From Bacteroidota bacterium (GTDB lineage: Bacteria > Bacteroidota > Bacteroidia > Bacteroidales > JAAYUG01): a stretch of 7,821 bases of DNA. The position numbers were made by a program, and so were the translations under genes. The notes below the pieces were generated by a model. It saw nothing but the letters and a program-made list of their open reading frames with translations. It made no database searches and was not told the origin of the DNA. The stretch spans positions 1-7,821 of the forward strand of contig JAKAMP010000114.1 in NCBI GenBank assembly GCA_021812865.1, read 5' to 3'. Below are positions 6,416-7,821 of this stretch, piece by piece (position 1 is the first letter of the stretch; the number at the start of each line of letters is the position of its first letter).

Positions 6416-6446
6416 CAAATGTATAAATTATTTGTTATAAACCAAA
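6416..6446 (-). promoter_or_regulatory. Bacteroidota-type promoter for the tRNA-tuf operon
   Basis: On the minus strand a -33 TTTG (6446-6443) is followed after exactly 19 nt by TACATTTG (6423-6416). This is a full match to the TAnnTTTG -7 box used by the Bacteroidota housekeeping sigma factor. The 19-nt spacer is AT-rich, and the sequence just below the box is GC-rich (CCAACCCG). Transcription should start a few bases below the box, giving a leader of about 40 nt before tRNA-Thr(UGU). The match was found by eye and the start site is inferred. Confidence 0.8.
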
Positions 6447-6469
6447 ATAAAATTGAGATTTTGCCAAAA

Positions 6470-6766
6470 TTAGCGTTTCAGCTTCTCCTTGTGCTTGTCA
6501 ATCTGGCGCTTCAGGGCATCAATACTCTGATCAATAGCTTCCTCAAATGTCTTGCATTGCCTTTTAGCAAACAGCTCTCCACCAGGCAAAACCATCTTGA
6601 TCTCCGTAATCTTGTTCCCCAATTGGTCATTTACATCCAAACGAAGTACAACTTCACAGGAAATGATGTCGTCATAAAGGTGGGTAAGTTTGTTCACCTT
6701 CTGGTTGATGAAATCAAGCAGTTTCTGGTCTGCAGTAAAATGAACGGAACTGATATTGATTTTCAT
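6470..6766 (-). CDS. hpf: Ribosome hibernation promoting factor (short HPF/RaiA family)
   Basis: This family binds the 30S decoding channel and inactivates ribosomes in stationary phase or stress. The 98-residue length marks a short form without the C-terminal dimerisation domain of long HPF. The family fold is readable: strand KINISSVHF (2-10), helix about 12-30, strands at about 35-62, and a basic final helix with FEEAIDQSIDALKRQIDKHK (74-93). It starts 12 nt after the recombinase stop, so the two are probably co-transcribed. No Shine-Dalgarno is visible. It ends 98 nt before the first tRNA, and the tRNA promoter lies in that gap. A short AT inverted repeat (6458-6470) overlaps its stop but is a poor terminator. 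Confidence 0.93.
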   Translation of the reverse strand: MKINISSVHFTADQKLLDFINQKVNKLTHLYDDIISCEVVLRLDVNDQLGNKITEIKMVLPGGELFAKRQCKTFEEAIDQSIDALKRQIDKHKEKLKR

Positions 6767-6778
6767 AATGCAAATAGT

Positions 6779-7678
6779 TTATGCTCTTGGATGAGCCTGT
6801 TTATAAGCTTTTTTAAGTTTTTCAAATGTATTGTGGGTATATACTTGCGTTGCGGCTAAGCTGGCATGTCCCAGAAGTTCCTTGATGGCATTCAATTCCG
6901 CCCCCTCATTCAGCATATGAGTCGCAAAGGTGTGCCTCAGAACATGCGGGCTTTTCCTGTCGAGCGTGGTTACCAGGGAGAGGTAGGCATGAACCACACG
7001 GTATACAAATTTCGGATATAATTTCCTTCCTTTGTCTGTCACCAGAAAGTATCCTTCGTTTCCTTCAAGACCCTCACCGACTAAATATTCCCCTTTCATC
7101 TGCAGATACCGTTCAACCTGCTCCTTCATCAGTATACTAATAGGAATAATCCTTTCCTTGTTTCTTTTACCTAGCACCCTGATATTGAGAGAATGCCTGT
7201 CCACATCTCCTTCCTTCACCCCGGTAAGCTCGGAAAGCCTCATCCCGGTCTGGTATAACAAATCAATGATCAATCTGTTTCGTACGCCCCTAAAATCCTC
7301 TCCAAAATCCACCTCATCCAACAACACATCCATTCTTTCTTTTTCCACAAATCCCGGCAAATGCCTGGGCGATTTGGGAGAAAGTACCTTATTCATGGGA
7401 TTGGCCGCAATATGGCCTTCGCGAAGCAAGAACCTGTAATACGATTTGAAGGCAGATATTTTCCGGTTAACCGACCTCGATGAAATTCCCTCTTCCAGCA
7501 ACTCAACCATCCAGCCCCGAATAATCCTGGGTTCAATACAAATGGTACCGGCAGGGAAATCACGCCCCTGCAGGTATGCTTCAAAACCTGCCAGATCAGT
7601 GGCATAAGAACGCAGGGTATGAGGTGAACACCTTTTTTCGTGTTCAAGATATGCCAGGAAGGTGGAGACATAGTTCAT
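6779..7678 (-). CDS. xerC: Tyrosine recombinase XerC/XerD family
   Basis: Xer recombinases resolve chromosome dimers at dif sites. The 299-residue length is typical of XerC/XerD. The N-terminal SAM-like core-binding domain covers about 1-88 (SPHTLRSYATDLAGFEAYL at 18-36). The catalytic domain from about 108 has all six catalytic residues: R147 (TGMR), K171 (LGKRNKER), H245 and R248 (HVLRHTF), H271 (LGHASL) and the nucleophile Y280 (QVYTH). The RHTFATHML motif and the length favour a housekeeping Xer over a phage or transposon integrase. XerC versus XerD cannot be decided from the sequence alone. Its place between rpsU and hpf is a conserved Bacteroidota arrangement, and no att repeats or cargo surround it. 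No Shine-Dalgarno precedes the ATG. Confidence 0.92.
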   Translation of the reverse strand: MNYVSTFLAYLEHEKRCSPHTLRSYATDLAGFEAYLQGRDFPAGTICIEPRIIRGWMVELLEEGISSRSVNRKISAFKSYYRFLLREGHIAANPMNKVLSPKSPRHLPGFVEKERMDVLLDEVDFGEDFRGVRNRLIIDLLYQTGMRLSELTGVKEGDVDRHSLNIRVLGKRNKERIIPISILMKEQVERYLQMKGEYLVGEGLEGNEGYFLVTDKGRKLYPKFVYRVVHAYLSLVTTLDRKSPHVLRHTFATHMLNEGAELNAIKELLGHASLAATQVYTHNTFEKLKKAYKQAHPRA

Positions 7679-7742
7679 GGGAAAATGATTTTTGAAAATT
7701 CAAAATCCACAATGCACAGTGCAGGATCCCACCTGACTGGAA

Positions 7743-7821
7743 CTATTCTTCTTCCCTTTGTAGCTGCTGTAAATAAATGGCTTTGTTTATAATCGTGCGC
7801 CTTCTAACCGACGGTTTTGTA
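7743..7821 (-). CDS. rpsU: Ribosomal protein bS21, C-terminal 25 codons (5' end beyond window)
   Basis: An open frame enters from the window edge on the minus strand and ends at TAG (7745-7743), reading TKPSVRRRTIINKAIYLQQL followed by QREEE. The KPSV motif, the basic helix and the acidic tail match the C-terminus of bS21 from Bacteroidota. bS21 binds the 30S platform near the 3' end of 16S rRNA. A tyrosine (in NKAIYLQ) lies where Flavobacterium bS21 is reported to help sequester the anti-Shine-Dalgarno sequence. About 40 N-terminal residues are missing. The 64-nt spacer to the recombinase shows no clear terminator or consensus promoter, so co-transcription is possible. Confidence 0.88.
   Translation of the reverse strand, partial: TKPSVRRRTIINKAIYLQQLQREEE

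Noticed and set aside
6779..7678. Recombinase as the integrase of a mobile element inserted next to the tRNA genes
   Set aside because: No direct repeats of a tRNA end, no cargo and no second mobile gene are seen; the neighbours on both sides are core genes in the usual Bacteroidota order.
7687..7707. AT-rich inverted repeat upstream of the recombinase (TTTTGAA-AA-TTCAAAA core)
   Set aside because: It is weak and purely AT in its core, without a GC stem or proper U tract; it is not supported as a terminator or dif site.
1..7821. A novel defence, biosynthetic or mobile system hidden among the core genes
   Set aside because: Every stretch on the coding strand is accounted for by conserved genes or short spacers; no CRISPR repeats, insertion sequences or orphan genes were seen.

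Overview
The window is a conserved translation and transcription core locus of a bacterium, almost certainly Bacteroidota and probably Bacteroidales-like. Every gene lies on the minus strand, so transcription runs from high to low coordinates. The phylum call rests on four things. The RpoB, EF-Tu and NusG sequences are Bacteroidota-like. The gene order rpsU - xerC - hpf - tRNAs - tuf - tRNA-Trp - secE - nusG - rplKAJL - rpoB is typical of the group. Shine-Dalgarno sequences are nearly absent. A consensus Bacteroidota promoter (TTTG, 19 nt, TACATTTG) sits in front of the tRNA cluster.

Layout in transcription order: the last 25 codons of rpsU (bS21) enter at 7821. They are followed by a XerC/XerD-type tyrosine recombinase (7678-6779) and, 12 nt later, a short-form ribosome hibernation factor (6766-6470). 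A promoter at about 6446-6416 then drives a tRNA-mRNA operon: tRNA-Thr(UGU), tRNA-Tyr(GUA), tRNA-Gly(UCC), tRNA-Thr(GGU) and tuf. The tRNA order matches the thrU-tyrU-glyT-thrT-tufB operon of E. coli. Next come tRNA-Trp(CCA), secE and nusG, then rplK, rplA, rplJ and rplL, and finally the first 486 codons of rpoB. The window edge cuts rpoB inside the rifampicin-resistance-determining region.

The products act together on gene expression. EF-Tu, the tRNAs, L11, L1 and the L10-L7/L12 stalk serve elongation. NusG and RpoB serve transcription, SecE serves membrane protein export, and HPF and bS21 adjust ribosome state and initiation. Only the Xer recombinase lies outside this theme.

No novel defence, mobile or biosynthetic system is present. 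No gene shows a visible frameshift or truncation apart from the two cut by the window edges. The points worth a second look are small RNA-level features: a 15-bp hairpin plus U5 between rplL and rpoB that looks like an intrinsic attenuator, a perfect 8-bp hairpin overlapping the 3' end of tRNA-Trp just before secE, a 79-nt structured spacer between tRNA-Tyr and tRNA-Gly, a 135-nt nusG-rplK leader without a recognisable promoter, and unpaired U-U positions in two tRNAs. No gene-free stretch exceeds 300 bases.
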